DNA of 64,000 nt from Rostrohypoxylon terebratum (GCA_022497145.1 MU385968.1:25631-89630); one strand, 5' to 3'. Shown: positions 24,249-36,410, counted from the first letter of the stretch. Notes: generated by a model not told the origin, from the sequence alone. A program made the numbers and translations.

Positions 24249-26200
24249 ATGGATGCGTTCCTAGCCAAACTATCTCACCACGCCACTAGCTACGCTATTA
24301 GGTCTTGTCTTGCTCTAACCTCCACTTATGTCATACAACAAGGGTCGAGGCTACTCAAGGTACGAATACCAGATGAAAGCAATTCCTTGTTTTGACATCA
24401 TCACCAAAAAAACTGGGTTGTCTCATAGCTGCCTAAACTGATTATGTAATATAGACAGTCGACGATGACCCCTTACGGACCGAGCTAAGCCACCTGCAAA
24501 GACGGTTGGCTCGCAAGATCGAGGTAAGTCGTATTTAGCCGGATCAGTTACAACGTAGGCTGCTCACCGATACACCCGATGTGGCGTGTTAAGCACTTGC
24601 CAACCGCTGCTAACTGGACTAATAGCTCGTCTCTCCTATATTAGAATCTATCGAGTTTCGTTATACACGAGGAAACGCAGCTTTAGAATCCGTGGTGCGT
24701 ACAGCCCAGGAATTGAGGGCTAATGTCGATTCTCTTGGAAAACGCCTTGGAAATGCTGCCTTGGCAGATGAATCACGGCAGAATGGGGGGTCTGAGAACG
24801 CCACCGCCACTTCTACGCAGCGGATTGAAATCCAAAGCATCATCACAGATATCAAACAGTTGATCGTGGATATTGATGACTCTATACCACTCATCAATCT
24901 CTGGGTGTCTGCCATTGGTGGTATACAAACCCAGCCTTCAGCCTTTTCGCCGTCCCGTCTGCTGCAGGCTAGCATGCTAGTGAACGTCGGAGATACTCAG
25001 TACATTCTCAACTCGGGCACGCCCATGCAAATCGGTCCAGATTTTGTACTGTCCATTTACATGCTCTTTCGGGCCCATACTCCCGTAGAAGATTCTAGGG
25101 AACCGTACGGTTTAGAGGATGATCAACGTAAGCCTTTATGGCAAGAAGTCATCCACAAGGCACGGGTGCGGCTACGTCGAGTGCCGCTTGAGGATGAGTT
25201 TCATGGAATAAACGGCTTAGGAAGCCACACATCACATATGGGTTACGCGTATCAGCTTCAAATCATAGAAGACTTAGATGACGGGCGAGTTCACACGGTA
25301 GAAGATGGTGATACTCAACCTAGTTCTTATGATGGCGTCCGTACCGCCGGTATACGAGAATTCATCCCTGTCCACCAAATTTCGAAGATGTTCTACGCAG
25401 ATGTTGGAAGGATACTGAACATTAATAACGATGACGGTGCCTCGAGCAATCCAGTACTTCTGCTCAAAAGGGACACTAGAGCCCAACATGTAACCAAAGA
25501 GATACCGACAGATACAATCCGGATGGATCAGCTACGATTAATCCAGGACGTCGACGAAAATGTTGCATCCAGTAGGTTGTTAGATACCGCCGGTTCCCAG
25601 GATGATGACGACAATTGTCAACTCCAACTTCAACTACAACTCGAGAGCGAGAACACCCGACCAACGAAACCTCCTAGTCCCTGGAAATTCTCCCAAGACT
25701 TAGATCCTGAATGGATAGCCCTTGAGGTTTTCGACATGAGCGACGACAGCATAGACTCAGCAGACTCCGAAGATGAACCTGCGCCCGAAGAAGAAAACCA
25801 AGACACCCAACCCAAACGCGAACGCGAAGCTACGCCCAACTCACCACATCCCCGCCGGATAAAACACGGCTCCCGTCCATCTGCCGACTCAAACCTCGTA
25901 TCGCAACTAAGCCGGATGAGTCTAGCCTCCTCTCGCCCCTCCTCCCGCAACTCCGGCGCGCTGGTACCCGACCCTCCGACCTTAGACGAGGACCTCCTCG
26001 AGCGCTCTCCCTTCGGCGCCATCCAGACCTCGCTTTCCCTCCTCGAGATGCTGCTCCGCCTCACCAGCCTACAGGAATTCGAGCAGACTACGCACTTATC
26101 TATTCCCGACCACGTCTTGCGATTTTACCTAGACGAAGCAGCGTCGCGAGCCGATGCGGACGCTCCTGTGCATCGTGGCGTTGGCGGGGTTCGGAGTTAG
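24249..26200 (+). CDS. RanGTP-binding protein, Yrb30-like
   Basis: Member of the fungal RanGTP-binding family typified by yeast Yrb30, which binds Gsp1-GTP and affects the Ran cycle. Exons: 24249-24359, 24455-24523 and 24626-26200, introns 95 and 102 nt, 584 residues. The start MDAFLAKLSHHATSYAIRS and the early exons match the family N-terminus as I remember it. Exon 3 begins LVSPILESIE and keeps frame into RGNAALESVV. Family segments follow: SPSRLLQAS, GDTQYILN, WQEVIHKARVRLRRVPL, YAYQLQIIEDLDDGRVHT, GIREFIPVHQISKMFYAD. The C-terminal third is acidic, Ser-rich and low in conservation (DSIDSADSEDEPAPEEE), followed by a helical end. No canonical RanBD is present, which fits Yrb30. The function is known only by analogy with yeast. 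Confidence 0.85.
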
Positions 26201-26579
26201 CCTCGGAGTTGTACTTAATACGCGATGCCGTTGTGTAACATTGGTGTGACGAATAGATTAGATTAGAGATCCTAGGTTTCGCGCGGCTTCCGTAGACTGA
26301 AATCGTCTATAGGTTGTATTAAGATTGTACGGCGTACAGGTCTACAGAATAATATGGAAAGAATAGCAAACTAATTAAAAGCAAGTCAGAGGTGTTTGAG
26401 ACGCACTGTATTGGTCCATTATAATGTCTAGGTATACCTAGTTACTAGTAGGTGTAAAAATACCGCATACGCACTTCGAAGTCGTGTTTGCCGTCCATTA
26501 GTGATACCTAATCCAGAGAGCCTTGAACGCCGTATCCTATCTTCTATCACGAAACACGGAAACCAACCGTTGCTTACTA
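26201..26579. other. Convergent 3' intergenic
   Basis: About 380 bases between two convergent genes, presumably two 3' UTRs. Nothing else was seen. Confidence 0.6.
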
Positions 26580-29500
26580 TCACCATCTACGTCCGTAGAT
26601 GGCGCTCTCGTTGGAGTTCTTCTTCTTCCCCTGTGAATTGCTACTCCGCATCATCGCCATGGAAGCCTGGAGGTCCCGCCTGTGCGCCTCTTCCTCGTCA
26701 TACGTCCCGTATGCCGTCTCGCCCACGCCCCTGTTATCTCCCACGTGACGGAACAGCTCCATCATCTCCTTGAGGCCGAGTTTGAGGCCGCCTTCCCTCT
26801 TGGCGCCGCTCTCGATGGCGGCTTCGGCCAAGAGTCGTTTCTTTTCCTGGAGCTCGAGGATACGCTGTTCGACGCTGTTTTCGATCGTGAGCTTGTACAC
26901 GATGACGTCGACGGTCTGGGTTAGTCGGTGAACTCGATCGATGGCTTGTTCTTCGACGAAGGGGTTCCAGAAGGGCTCGAGGATCACGACGCGGCTGGCG
27001 GCTGTGAGGTTGAGACCTAGGGCACCGCACCGGAGCGAGCAGAGGAGGACTCTGGTGCGGGGGTCGTGTCGGAGAGAGTTTAGGGCCTCCTCTCGTGCGT
27101 CGTTCTTCATGCTGCCATCGTATCGTGTGTATTTGAGGCCTTCCTTTCGGAAGAAAGGCTCTACAAGGTCAAGCATGCTAGTGAACTGCGAAAAGACGAT
27201 GAATTTGTGATCGTGCACCTCCTCATGGAGGATTGAAATGAGTTGCCGGATCTTGGCGGATGCTAAGACGTGTGGCGTCTTTTCCTTCTCACGCCGAGAG
27301 CGGGGGTTGTAATAGCCGCTCAAATCTGAAGAATCGTCGTCTATGTCAGATTCGGAAACGCCAGTGTCGTCATCTTCATCTTCATCTTCATCTTCATCTC
27401 CAGATTCAGACCGAGACTCTGAGTCTGCGTCTTCGTCCTCGTCATCTTCATCGTCCTCATCATCCTCATCGCCCTCGTCTTCCTCATTGTCCTCGAGCTT
27501 CGCCTTGCTCATCTTAGACGCGATCGCCGAAACGGACTCGAGGTCATCCTCGGAATCGGATTCTTCTAATGCACGTTGCAGCTCTTCTGGCTTCGTATCC
27601 TTGCCATCATCTACGATGAAGCTGTTTAATTGACTGCCGTCTTGGGTCTCTTCCTCTTCGGAATCTTCCGAGTTAATGGTCTCGCCTTCGCCCTCGGCAT
27701 TCTCATCGTCCGTACCACCAGCTTTTCCTAAACGCAATGGACCTTGTTCGTCACCGGAAACTATCCAGTCACCTTCCTCTTCTTCATCGTCGCTATCAAG
27801 GACCGCGCGACGATTTCGGGGCTTCCGTTTTCGGGCAACCTCGGTCTTTACCTTTTCTTTTACCACCTTCTTGACCTTGGCCTTGCTCTTCTTCTTCGTC
27901 CTGAACTTCGGGGTTTTCAGGTCCCCCCCTTCCTCGTGGTGCTTGAAGTATTCGAGGTCTTCGAAACAGGCCTTGCATTTATCCGAACCGGGTTGACGGC
28001 TTTCATGGTCCAATTCCCAACCACAGATGTCGCAGTGCTTAGTCTCGACACCTAGTCCGCCTAGAAGGTCAGCGAGGGCATCTACGTCCGCGTCGTTCTT
28101 CTTTGGCTTTGTCTCTTCGGACAAGGCATCTCTGTCCTTTTCGAGTTTGCCTTCCACAAGCTTTGGGTGGTCGCAAGCTTGTCTTAGACGTAAGAGCAAT
28201 ACTAAAGCACTGGCATAATTGAGTTTGCTCTTCATCATTTGTTCAAGACTCTTATCGGTTCGCTTCTCCAATCTGTCGTAGAATCGCCTCTCTGCCGGTG
28301 TGAATTCGGCTGCGACTGTCACAACCTTCCTCTCGGTGACCTTGAAATTCGAGGTTGCGCTCTTTTCGCCGTCTTTGCCTTCCTTCCCCCCAGCGTTAAG
28401 CGCGCCAGCTTCCTTCAAGATATCTTTGGTTCTACGTTTCATGAAACATTGCAGAAGACTATGTAGTCGGCGCATTGCAACGTCTCCCCTGCCATTTTTC
28501 ATTGGTACCTCGAAATGATCCTTCCACTCACGAAGGTCATCGTATGGCTTAATTCGGAGAAATTTCACCAAGCTCTGCAGTTCGTCCAGATTGTTCTGCA
28601 TTGGAGTTCCGGAAAGACACCAGCGATATACGCTACGAATATCGCAGCACGCTTTGGTAGCCTTGGCGTTTCTGTTCTTGATCGTGTGCGCTTCATCTAA
28701 GATGACGCGGTACCAATGGAGACCAAAGCAACCAGTTTTCAGGCTCTCGCTGGAGTTGCCATGCTCCGACACCAGGATCTGGTAAGTTGTGATAACCACA
28801 TCGTATCGACGGAGATCTTCGAAGCGCTTCGTACGTTGCGGTCCGTGGTGTACAAGAACTTTCAGCTTATGGTCTTCGGTTACTTTTTCTTTCAGCTCGG
28901 ATTCCCACTGTCGGATGAGAGCTAGAGGTGCGACAACTAACGTTGTCTTTTCGACTCCTGGATGCTTGTCCGCTGGTTTTTGGTTGCTCAAGATGAGTGC
29001 TATGGATTGTAAAGTTTTGCCCAAACCCATGTCATCGGCAAGGAGGCCACCTTTGGGTACCTTTCCTTTCTTGACAGGACCGAGTTCGCGACCTTTCATC
29101 CATTCTACGCCCTCGACTTGGTGAGGTAAGAGCGGAACACTAAGTCCTTCGACGTGAGACTTTTCTTCTCCATCTTCTTCCTTCAATCCCTTATCCTCCT
29201 CGTCTTCTATTGAACCCTCGAGCAAAGCTTTGATATCAGAGGCGGCTTGCTTTGGATCGACGTGGGTGGAGTAGATGCCGGGTTGGCTGTAGATCGAGAT
29301 TGGGCCGTCCGGGACTGATATCGGGTTATTCGCTGATCCTATTGGACCGGGCATTGTGTTGAACATGGGAGGAGGTGGCGGCTTCTTGTCCTTAAAAGAA
29401 GGCTGCAGTGGCCCTGAGATTCGTTGTGGGCGGTGGTGTTCTGGGCGATTTTTTGGTTGGATGAAGAGATGAGCATATTTATCTTCGAGGTTTCCGGAGA

Positions 29501-29990
29501 AAGCTCGCGATTTGATAGCAGGTGCAGACGCTGATGCTGATGCTGATGCTGATACAGGAGCAGGCTGGGAATTTGAGGCGGTATTGCCGGAAGCTAACGC
29601 TTCAGTGCCTATGAGTGAGCTAGGTGTTTTATCATCAGGCCGGTTGGCCTTGTTTGTCTTGTTTGAGGAATTGCCATTTGTTTCGTTGGATCCCAAAGGG
29701 CGCAGCGGCGCCTTGGGCGGTGTGTGTTCTTTAACCATGTTGGAATGATCGTATTGCAGACGTTGAACGTAGTTGTCACTTGAAATCCAATTCTTGAACT
29801 CTTCAATTTCCTTCTCAACCCGTTTATCTCGTTCGGTATATTGGGGCTTTAGGAAGCCAGGTGTATCAATCGACTTAAGGTCGTTCCTTGGCCGAATTCC
29901 GAAGTTGTCGCCCGGTTTTCTAATTTGGATGTGAATAAACTGTGTTGGGTTGTTGTGGAGTGGGATGATTGTAGGTGGGGTGGTAAACAA
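26580..29990 (-). CDS. SNF2-family DNA-dependent ATPase with inserted Cys4 motif
   Basis: Chromatin or DNA-repair translocase. The open frame has about 1136 codons. Residues 284-480 form the first ATPase lobe: LADDMGLGKTLQSI (about 318-330), DEAH (about 432), SGTPMQNNLDEL (about 460). A Cys pair CDIC...CKAC lies at about 653-676, then a very acidic low-complexity region to about 925. The second lobe follows (FIVFSQFTSMLDLVEPFF, YDGSM, LEPFWNPFVEEQAIDRVHRLTQT). The single C-x2-C...C-x2-C is smaller than a full RING, so a role like Rad5/Rad16 or S. pombe Rrp1/Rrp2 is only a suggestion. The 5' end is unresolved: no in-frame ATG precedes about residue 85, yet conserved-looking sequence begins near residue 25. 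An ATG at 29,997 joined by a 73-nt intron with a weak GTTTGT donor (exon ends 29,993, acceptor TTAG) would fit the frame. Confidence 0.88.
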   Translation of the reverse strand: MFTTPPTIIPLHNNPTQFIHIQIRKPGDNFGIRPRNDLKSIDTPGFLKPQYTERDKRVEKEIEEFKNWISSDNYVQRLQYDHSNMVKEHTPPKAPLRPLGSNETNGNSSNKTNKANRPDDKTPSSLIGTEALASGNTASNSQPAPVSASASASASAPAIKSRAFSGNLEDKYAHLFIQPKNRPEHHRPQRISGPLQPSFKDKKPPPPPMFNTMPGPIGSANNPISVPDGPISIYSQPGIYSTHVDPKQAASDIKALLEGSIEDEEDKGLKEEDGEEKSHVEGLSVPLLPHQVEGVEWMKGRELGPVKKGKVPKGGLLADDMGLGKTLQSIALILSNQKPADKHPGVEKTTLVVAPLALIRQWESELKEKVTEDHKLKVLVHHGPQRTKRFEDLRRYDVVITTYQILVSEHGNSSESLKTGCFGLHWYRVILDEAHTIKNRNAKATKACCDIRSVYRWCLSGTPMQNNLDELQSLVKFLRIKPYDDLREWKDHFEVPMKNGRGDVAMRRLHSLLQCFMKRRTKDILKEAGALNAGGKEGKDGEKSATSNFKVTERKVVTVAAEFTPAERRFYDRLEKRTDKSLEQMMKSKLNYASALVLLLRLRQACDHPKLVEGKLEKDRDALSEETKPKKNDADVDALADLLGGLGVETKHCDICGWELDHESRQPGSDKCKACFEDLEYFKHHEEGGDLKTPKFRTKKKSKAKVKKVVKEKVKTEVARKRKPRNRRAVLDSDDEEEEGDWIVSGDEQGPLRLGKAGGTDDENAEGEGETINSEDSEEEETQDGSQLNSFIVDDGKDTKPEELQRALEESDSEDDLESVSAIASKMSKAKLEDNEEDEGDEDDEDDEDDEDEDADSESRSESGDEDEDEDEDDDTGVSESDIDDDSSDLSGYYNPRSRREKEKTPHVLASAKIRQLISILHEEVHDHKFIVFSQFTSMLDLVEPFFRKEGLKYTRYDGSMKNDAREEALNSLRHDPRTRVLLCSLRCGALGLNLTAASRVVILEPFWNPFVEEQAIDRVHRLTQTVDVIVYKLTIENSVEQRILELQEKKRLLAEAAIESGAKREGGLKLGLKEMMELFRHVGDNRGVGETAYGTYDEEEAHRRDLQASMAMMRSSNSQGKKKNSNESAIYGRRW

Positions 29991-29997
29991 ACCTCAT

Positions 29998-31695
29998 GAA
30001 AGGTCCAGATGTGGAGAGTGGGTAATAGAGAAAATTAGCGGGTGGTTATGGGAAGACTGAATAGTATGTATTCTTGGACAGATATTGACATATTATTACA
30101 GCTTTACAAACACCAGGCTCGGACAATTGTTTGTTTTGGCCGTTTGGAGAATTAACTCTGCTGAAGGTTGTTTACTTTAAATGGCCAATGACATAATTTA
30201 CCGGGTCAACCAACTTATCAGCCCGCCCATTGTATGGCCGCCTTATCTTCGTGTGAGCCTTGAGGTGTTGTAGGATGTACACTGTACCGACTAGTACCGA
30301 GTCAGGCAACAGCCTTGGAGGATTTCATCCACATCTTACCGGCTGGCAGGCAGTTGGCAGAACGATGATTATCACCCCACTTTGGCAGCTTGGTTGACCC
30401 ATCTTTTCTCCATCCGTTGGGGGAACCGTGCGCATGAAAGTTGGCTCACGGCCTCGGTTCCGTACCGGTACCTTACTCGAATTTAGGGTTGCACTAGGCT
30501 TGCATGGAACCTTGAACTATTAGTGGAATCGTTCTATGTACATCTACGGAAGCTGCCATGGTACAAACCTGCTCGAATTGCCGAATTCTGGCTCTCGCGT
30601 GACGCTACTACTGCTGTACAACGTCGCTACGCCGCATGATGGAATTCCTCCTTTCAATCCTCAAAGTTCCCCCAATTTTTCATCTATCAATCCAAAGCAG
30701 CGAACACGAAGACTTTTTATCTTTTTTATCTGAGTAACGCAAGGGGGGAAAAACCGTCGAACGCGGTTTCGGATATTTTATTGTGAACAAACAGAACATA
30801 CATCATCGCTCGATGATGATGATGATGGTCTCGCCATCTTCAGAAAATTCAGGCTAATCATATTTAGTACTACGTACATTGTATGTGAAAGAGAGACAAC
30901 CTGGGAGGTTGTCGGGGTTGTCAATCTTGTTTCGTCGACTTCGGTCGATCTGTCCGACTCTTTGACACTTTTAACCCTTTTAACCTTTTTTTGCTTTTTG
31001 CTTACATACCTTAATACTACCTACTGCCTACTCACGATACACAGTACGAGCAATTTACCCCAAGATCTCAGGGTCTCAACCGATTCACCGTGCTCAGTTA
31101 CGCTCAGTTACAGACTGACAGTACCCAGTACCCAGTACCCACCCCACGATGAAAGGAGAAGACCAGAACCAAAACCATCAGGACCACCAGACAAGAATCC
31201 CACATTAGTCGCATACCTAGTCACATAGTCGCATCCTGATAAGACACACCCATACTTGTACCTAGCATCACCTTCAACCGAGTATCAAGCACGACTCTAT
31301 TGTGTTGCAAGATCGTCGAGTACTTATTGTAACATACTAGATCGGATTGTCACCGGCTTTTTTTGTCCTTATATTCCCGAAAAGATGTGGGAATGACACC
31401 CTATTAGCTCTGTTTCTGTTTCTGTACATACAGCTTACTTTACATCCTACCTGCTTGCATTTCCCATTCCCCATTCCCCATTCCCCATTTTCCACACCTT
31501 TGGACACCTTGAATGTACGCGGTCCGCGATAGTGTCACCATTTTATTTTCGACAACCAACAATACCGGCAGGTTTCCGTCCTGTCCTCCCTTGTCTGGCC
31601 TCAGATCTGTCGTGCCACGATTTTCGAACCAATTACCAAGACTCTAGGCTCACCGTCAACGCTCGACTCCCGACTGCTTAGTTCTTCGCGCCGCC
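29998..31695. other. Divergent intergenic, 1.7 kb
   Basis: Between the divergent SNF2 and Clr5-domain genes; should hold both promoters. It contains GTACCCA repeats near 31,117-31,141 and an ATTCCCC tandem near 31,462-31,490, both close to the Clr5 gene. No coding exon was recognised. Confidence 0.5.
31458..31491. repeat. ATTCCCC short tandem repeat
   Basis: Four consecutive 7-base CATTCCC-type units in the pyrimidine-rich leader region upstream of the Clr5-domain gene. Probably simple leader low complexity. Confidence 0.7.
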
Positions 31696-33617
31696 ATGGC
31701 TACGCCTACAGGCCACAACGGCTGGGCCACAGCCGACGATTGGGCCTCACAAAGAGACTATATTACAACTCTCTGGTATTATCTCCCCACCTCGATCATC
31801 TCAATCACCTCTATTGTTAATTTCTATCCCTAGCTAACGTGCAGTTAGTATGTTCAATTGGCTCCCCATCCTACTGCAGTCGATCGCCAAGCGTGCTATT
31901 CCTTCGCCGTTTTTAGCTCCTATCTTACCCAGGTTGTCCTTGCTTTTCAAATGGACTGTCAGTTAACAAGACGACTACTAGATCGAGACCAAAATAAAAC
32001 TTTGAAAGAGATTATGCAAATAATGCAAGACAATCACCAGTTCTTTGCAACGTGAGTTCCGATGAACTGCAACTGATCCTACAGTTCGTTGTCAGTGTTG
32101 GCGAACCATCTAACCGGTTAATAAGTGTGAGGATGTACAAAGCCCGCTTTCAAAAATGGGGCATCGAGAAAAAAATCAAAGCCTCCGAAGCCGTCGAGAT
32201 CTTCCGCCAACAGACTGCTCGCGCCGCAGCTGGAAAGCCAACCGTTGCATATATTAGAGGCAGACGGATCGATCCGGATCGACTACAACGCTATCGATAT
32301 CGTGCGGCGCCACTCATCTCGAAAAAGATCATGCGTGCCGAAAAGGGTGTAGATGAAGACGGATCAAATACTAGAATATCGCAGGTAATATGTCGAACGC
32401 CGTCGCCGTCGCCGTCACCCGATGCGACCGATTCGAACGTATCTATTTCCCCTCGCGTTGAGGAACCCACCGAACTGAGAGTGCCGCACGAATGCATGCA
32501 GATCCTCCGCAATTTCATAAATGGTGCTTTCGATAGCGGAATATGGCAAATGGCGGCGAAGGGAGACCGAGCTGAAATGAACGGTGCTTTCACCTGGCAG
32601 CACTACGTAGCTTCGTCACAGGGATTGATTCGCCATGGCCGCATAAAAGAAGGCTTTTCGTTGTTAGGCATGTGCTTCGATCAGTATAAGCTACAGTTGC
32701 AACAGCCAGACTCGATGTTCTGGTTGGCTACCTACAAGTGCGCGATAGTGCTCGCTAGTCAAAATAACAAGCTCGGTGACGCCTTCATCGACTATGCTTC
32801 AAAGCTTACAGCATTGATTCTGCCGCCAGGACATCCCTTCAACCAACTATGGTCTCGGGTTGTACTGACGGGCATGCGCGGGATGAACGATCATGCTAGC
32901 GCCATATTCGAATCTTATCTAGACATGTGGGGACGCCATGTCAATTCTAGGGAGACGAATACTACCAATGATATCCAGGGCGCATTTGTTTTTATTCAGC
33001 TTCATTGTACCGGCCTACTTTCATACAACCTGCTCGAAACAGTCATCCAGGCAATGATCACCGGGGGCGCGATCTCTAGGGAAGCTGCCGAATTCTTACT
33101 CCAGGAAACCAAGTTCAGATTGGTACTCACCTGTCTTGGAAGACGACGGATCAAGAAAGCTGAGGCTGTCACAAAAGAAATCATAGCCTGGCTAGATACA
33201 AAGCCGCCAAACTCTTATCCAGATCTCCGTTGCAAGGCGGCCTGGCTGATGTTTGAAGTCAAAGAACGCAAGGGGACGCAAGCAGAAGCAGTACAGGCCG
33301 GACACAACCTCCTCAAAATCTCACAAGAGATATATGGTCCGGCACACATCCAAACACTCGAGGCGATGTCTGCAGTAGAGAATTACTGCCGCAAGATAGG
33401 CGCCATAGCAGGGGCCGACCAAATGGGCCGAGATTTTGAGAGTAGGTGGCGCATCTTCCGTGATACAGCGGATGCCAAGAGCAACTTCCCAGAACAGATT
33501 GACCAACCATGGTATTACCGGTCGATCGAGTTGGGCGAGAAAGTAGGATATGTCCAAGAGACAGTCGAACTATTCGAACGATGTCTCAAGCTATCGGATA
33601 ATTCTCCTTCTCCTTAG
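31696..33617 (+). CDS. Clr5-domain protein
   Basis: Fungal protein with an N-terminal Clr5 domain (a myb/SANT-like module named after S. pombe Clr5) and a long helical C-terminal region. Exon 1 starts at 31,696 and probably ends at 31,775 (WASQRDYITTL). The domain continues with NKTLKEIMQIM and, across a clear 74-nt intron (32052-32125), VRMYKARFQKWGIEKK. The last exon (32126-33617) is open to the stop. Its C-terminal part has repeated helices (LLGMCFDQYKLQLQQPDS; EAVQAGHNLLKISQEIYG) of the kind seen in TPR-like repeats. The junction between exons 1 and 2 is unresolved: the best-looking donor and the acceptor at about 31,970 would create TGA. Function is unknown; transcriptional or chromatin roles are only suggested by the domain. 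Confidence 0.8.
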
Positions 33618-34275
33618 GCCATCGAAGGTCAATTACGAGCATGAGATACGAGTATGGAGCTAGCCAAATGGCTACTGGTAATGTGCGATGGCGATAAAGC
33701 CAGATGAACCGACCGACGCATATTTCTCTACATTCATCATGAAAAGCTTTGCTTAAAGATTACAAAGCTTACTCTAACTTGCTATTACATTGTCAAGATT
33801 TAACTCTTATATCTAGTTGATCATCTATTGTGGAAGCGTTTAGCGCTGGAGTTTTTAGGTGCTTTCGCAAAGGGGGTTGTCAACCAATTTTATCTATATG
33901 CTGTTTTATATATCTATGTACAGTATCTGTATCTACAACTTACTCTCTCAGAACATAATGATCTGTGCAGAATACCAGCATTTTCAGGACAGCATTGATT
34001 CGAAATGAATCGCTCAATACCAAACATATTTTCACATATCTACAATGTCCCTAAATCACTATCGCGTGAGATCCAAGGAACAGGCAGTCGCACAACAAAT
34101 TGCTCTAAATTTTGTCTATAGGAGGTAAAAAACGTTGTCTTTTTCCAGAAATCAAAACGGCGGCCCATTCATCTCTAAGATCGTCTAGCGTCTAGCATGC
34201 TTTCCCTTGTTCATATCCCTTCATCCGAATATCCTCAATCATGCGCCTCATAATCGGTATCCCGGATACCGCGGT
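33618..34275. other. Convergent intergenic
   Basis: About 660 AT-rich bases between the Clr5-domain gene and the AA1-like gene, presumably their 3' UTRs. No other feature was seen. Confidence 0.55.
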
Positions 34276-34767
34276 TTAAGCCTTGAGGCTGATCTTGACG
34301 GCGGCGTCGGTCTGGCTGCAGACGGTGGTCTGGCCGCCGCCGCTGCGGCAGGTGACGCCCACGGTGCCTTGGCCGGAGATACTGTTTTTTTTTCTCGGTT
34401 AGCTTTGTGCTTATTCATGTCTCATTTATCAAAGAGACGCTGCTGCTGCTGCTACTTACGCGTCGTGGGTAATTTTCAGGCCGAAGGAAGTCGCGCCGGA
34501 GCCGGCGAGGACGCTGAACTTGTAGGGGCTGGTGCCGCAGGCGATCTCGGCGGTGGGCACGCCGGCGGTGATCTGGGTGGCGCTGCCGCTGCAGTCGATG
34601 TTCTGGCCGCCGGTGCCGGAGAGCTTGAAGGAGGCGCCGTCGACGGTGCCGGCTGCGTTCGCCTTGTGGATGCTCAGGGAGGTGATGGTTACGTCCTCGG
34701 TGTTCTGGGCGAGGGCGCTGCCGCTGAGGAAGAGGGCGAGGGTGGCGATGGCGGTGGTGAACTGCAT
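34276..34767 (-). CDS. Secreted AA1-like (Alt a 1 family) protein
   Basis: Small secreted protein of 137 residues, exons 34767-34460 and 34381-34276, intron 78 nt. The signal peptide is residues 1-20 (MQF start, hydrophobic LALFLSG core, cleavage likely after ALA). The mature part is beta-rich, with four cysteines in the contexts IDCSG, IACGT, VTCRS and TVCSQ, compatible with two disulfides. The overall pattern (N-terminal ITSLSIHK, TSPYKFSVLAG, KITHDA, end GGGQTTVCSQTDAAVKISLKA shown here by its motifs) suggests the AA1-like/Alt a 1 fold of small fungal secreted proteins, some of which are allergens or effectors. An upstream in-frame ATG would add 41 residues with no signal peptide at the front, so the inner start is preferred. 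Codon use is strongly GC-ending compared with neighbours, suggesting high expression. The intron carries a short AGC run right after the donor. Confidence 0.8.
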
Positions 34768-36410
34768 TTTGGCGGTTGGGTTTGGAAGCTGGTTGGTTTG
34801 TTGGTTGGAAAAGTGAAGATTTGGTGAGATGTGATTGATATGGATGGATGGATGTGTTGGATTGTGATGAGGAATGGGAAAATGCAAACCAAGGCGACGA
34901 GCCTGAGGCAGCTTTATAGATGTTCACGGAGGCATGGCGGCGTCGTCAACCTTCGATTTGCCAAGACAGCAAGCAAGACCAGGCTGAGTGAGGACATCAC
35001 GGCGTGAGGTTGAGAGGCAAGGCTCAGTTGACGATTGTCCACGCAGTCCACGTCGCGATCGTCAGTTGTTGCATGAAGCTGCACCTGCTAGCTCAGGAAC
35101 GCTGTGGAGCCGCGACGGGGGCTGCGATCATTGCCGGCTTCGGGATGTTTCGTGCTGTCATGAAATGCGGATTACATGAACCCGCTAGCCTCAGCAGAGC
35201 GTAGAATGGCCCTATTTAGGGAATGGAGGTACTTGTCTAGCTACGTTGATTGGCCTGAGGCGGTTCGAAACATGGTCATGAACAGCGGCCCGCCGCCTTA
35301 CCTAGCGTCTGCGCTACCCCCCTGACTACCGTTCTGGCATAATCGTTCTCCACCGCCCGCCCCAGGTTTTCTCACGCCGCAGAGGACCAGAACGCGCGGC
35401 CGTTTGGACGGGAGATTGAAGTCTTACGGTGTGATCTGATCTAGAAGCGCTGATCTTGCGAACGACAATTCTATTCTGCAGGGCCTATTCAAGCTTTCAA
35501 GGTTAAGCTTTCAACGCAAGTTGTTCGCCCTTGGCAAGGCTACTAGGGAGAAATTTTAACCCAACCTCTAATTTCTAAGTAAGAACGATTGTCCTGCTCC
35601 GGTCGAGGGTGGGAACTATAGTTGCGATATTATGATGGCGGTGTTCCGAGAGGCAGTGCTTTTCGTGGTTGGCGTCATCATCTCTTTGAAACCGTGGGAC
35701 AACGACGATGACATGGCATTGAGAACCGTATGAGCGAGGGGCTAGGCTGATGAATCAACTAGGTATGATTAGTTTTTCATGGACTTGGAGATATTACCTA
35801 ATTACTTACCTACCTAGATGTCATATTACTTTCTCAATCGAAGACTGCCTAGTGTACGTATGGACTGGACTTCTCCAAAATCCAGAATTTAGGTAGATAT
35901 TCTTTTTGATTAGAATATTTCAAAAACTCCACCAAGTGTTGACGCGTACAGAGGGGCTGTTCACTAGTTACATGGCCTGAATATGATCGTACATGTCGTC
36001 TATGAACAAGGCCATTCTTTTCGAATAGCCGTGGCCTGTATGAAGCTAAGGTACGGGAGAGCAAGGTCACCAACACCAATAACCTTGGAACGTGGCTCAA
36101 GTGAATAGCTCCCATTTTACAGAACAATGTTGGAACATCAGGGTTTCTCGCTCTCAACAGGCTCGGAAATTCGGGATCACATCTACCACAAGGCGTTGAT
36201 CATGATAAAACCCATCAACATGGGAATATTAAGCTTCTCAGATTCCACAAATCATGAGGAAAACTTGGAGGTCAGGGGGATGGATAGCGGTGAAGCTGTA
36301 TTCCCTGATGTTGTGGACGACAAGGTTTGGGAGCTTCCAACAGAGCTGTTGACGTCCCATCTAGGTGTTGTCTCTGCATTCTCTCCTGCAGAATCATCAC
36401 TCCTGTCATC
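34768..36410. other. Intergenic, 1.6 kb
   Basis: Upstream of the AA1-like gene and downstream of the broken HET gene. Polypyrimidine/CAT-rich sequence next to the AA1 start is its probable leader. No gene was recognised; ORFs of about 100 codons near 35,850-36,400 lack motifs. Confidence 0.5.
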
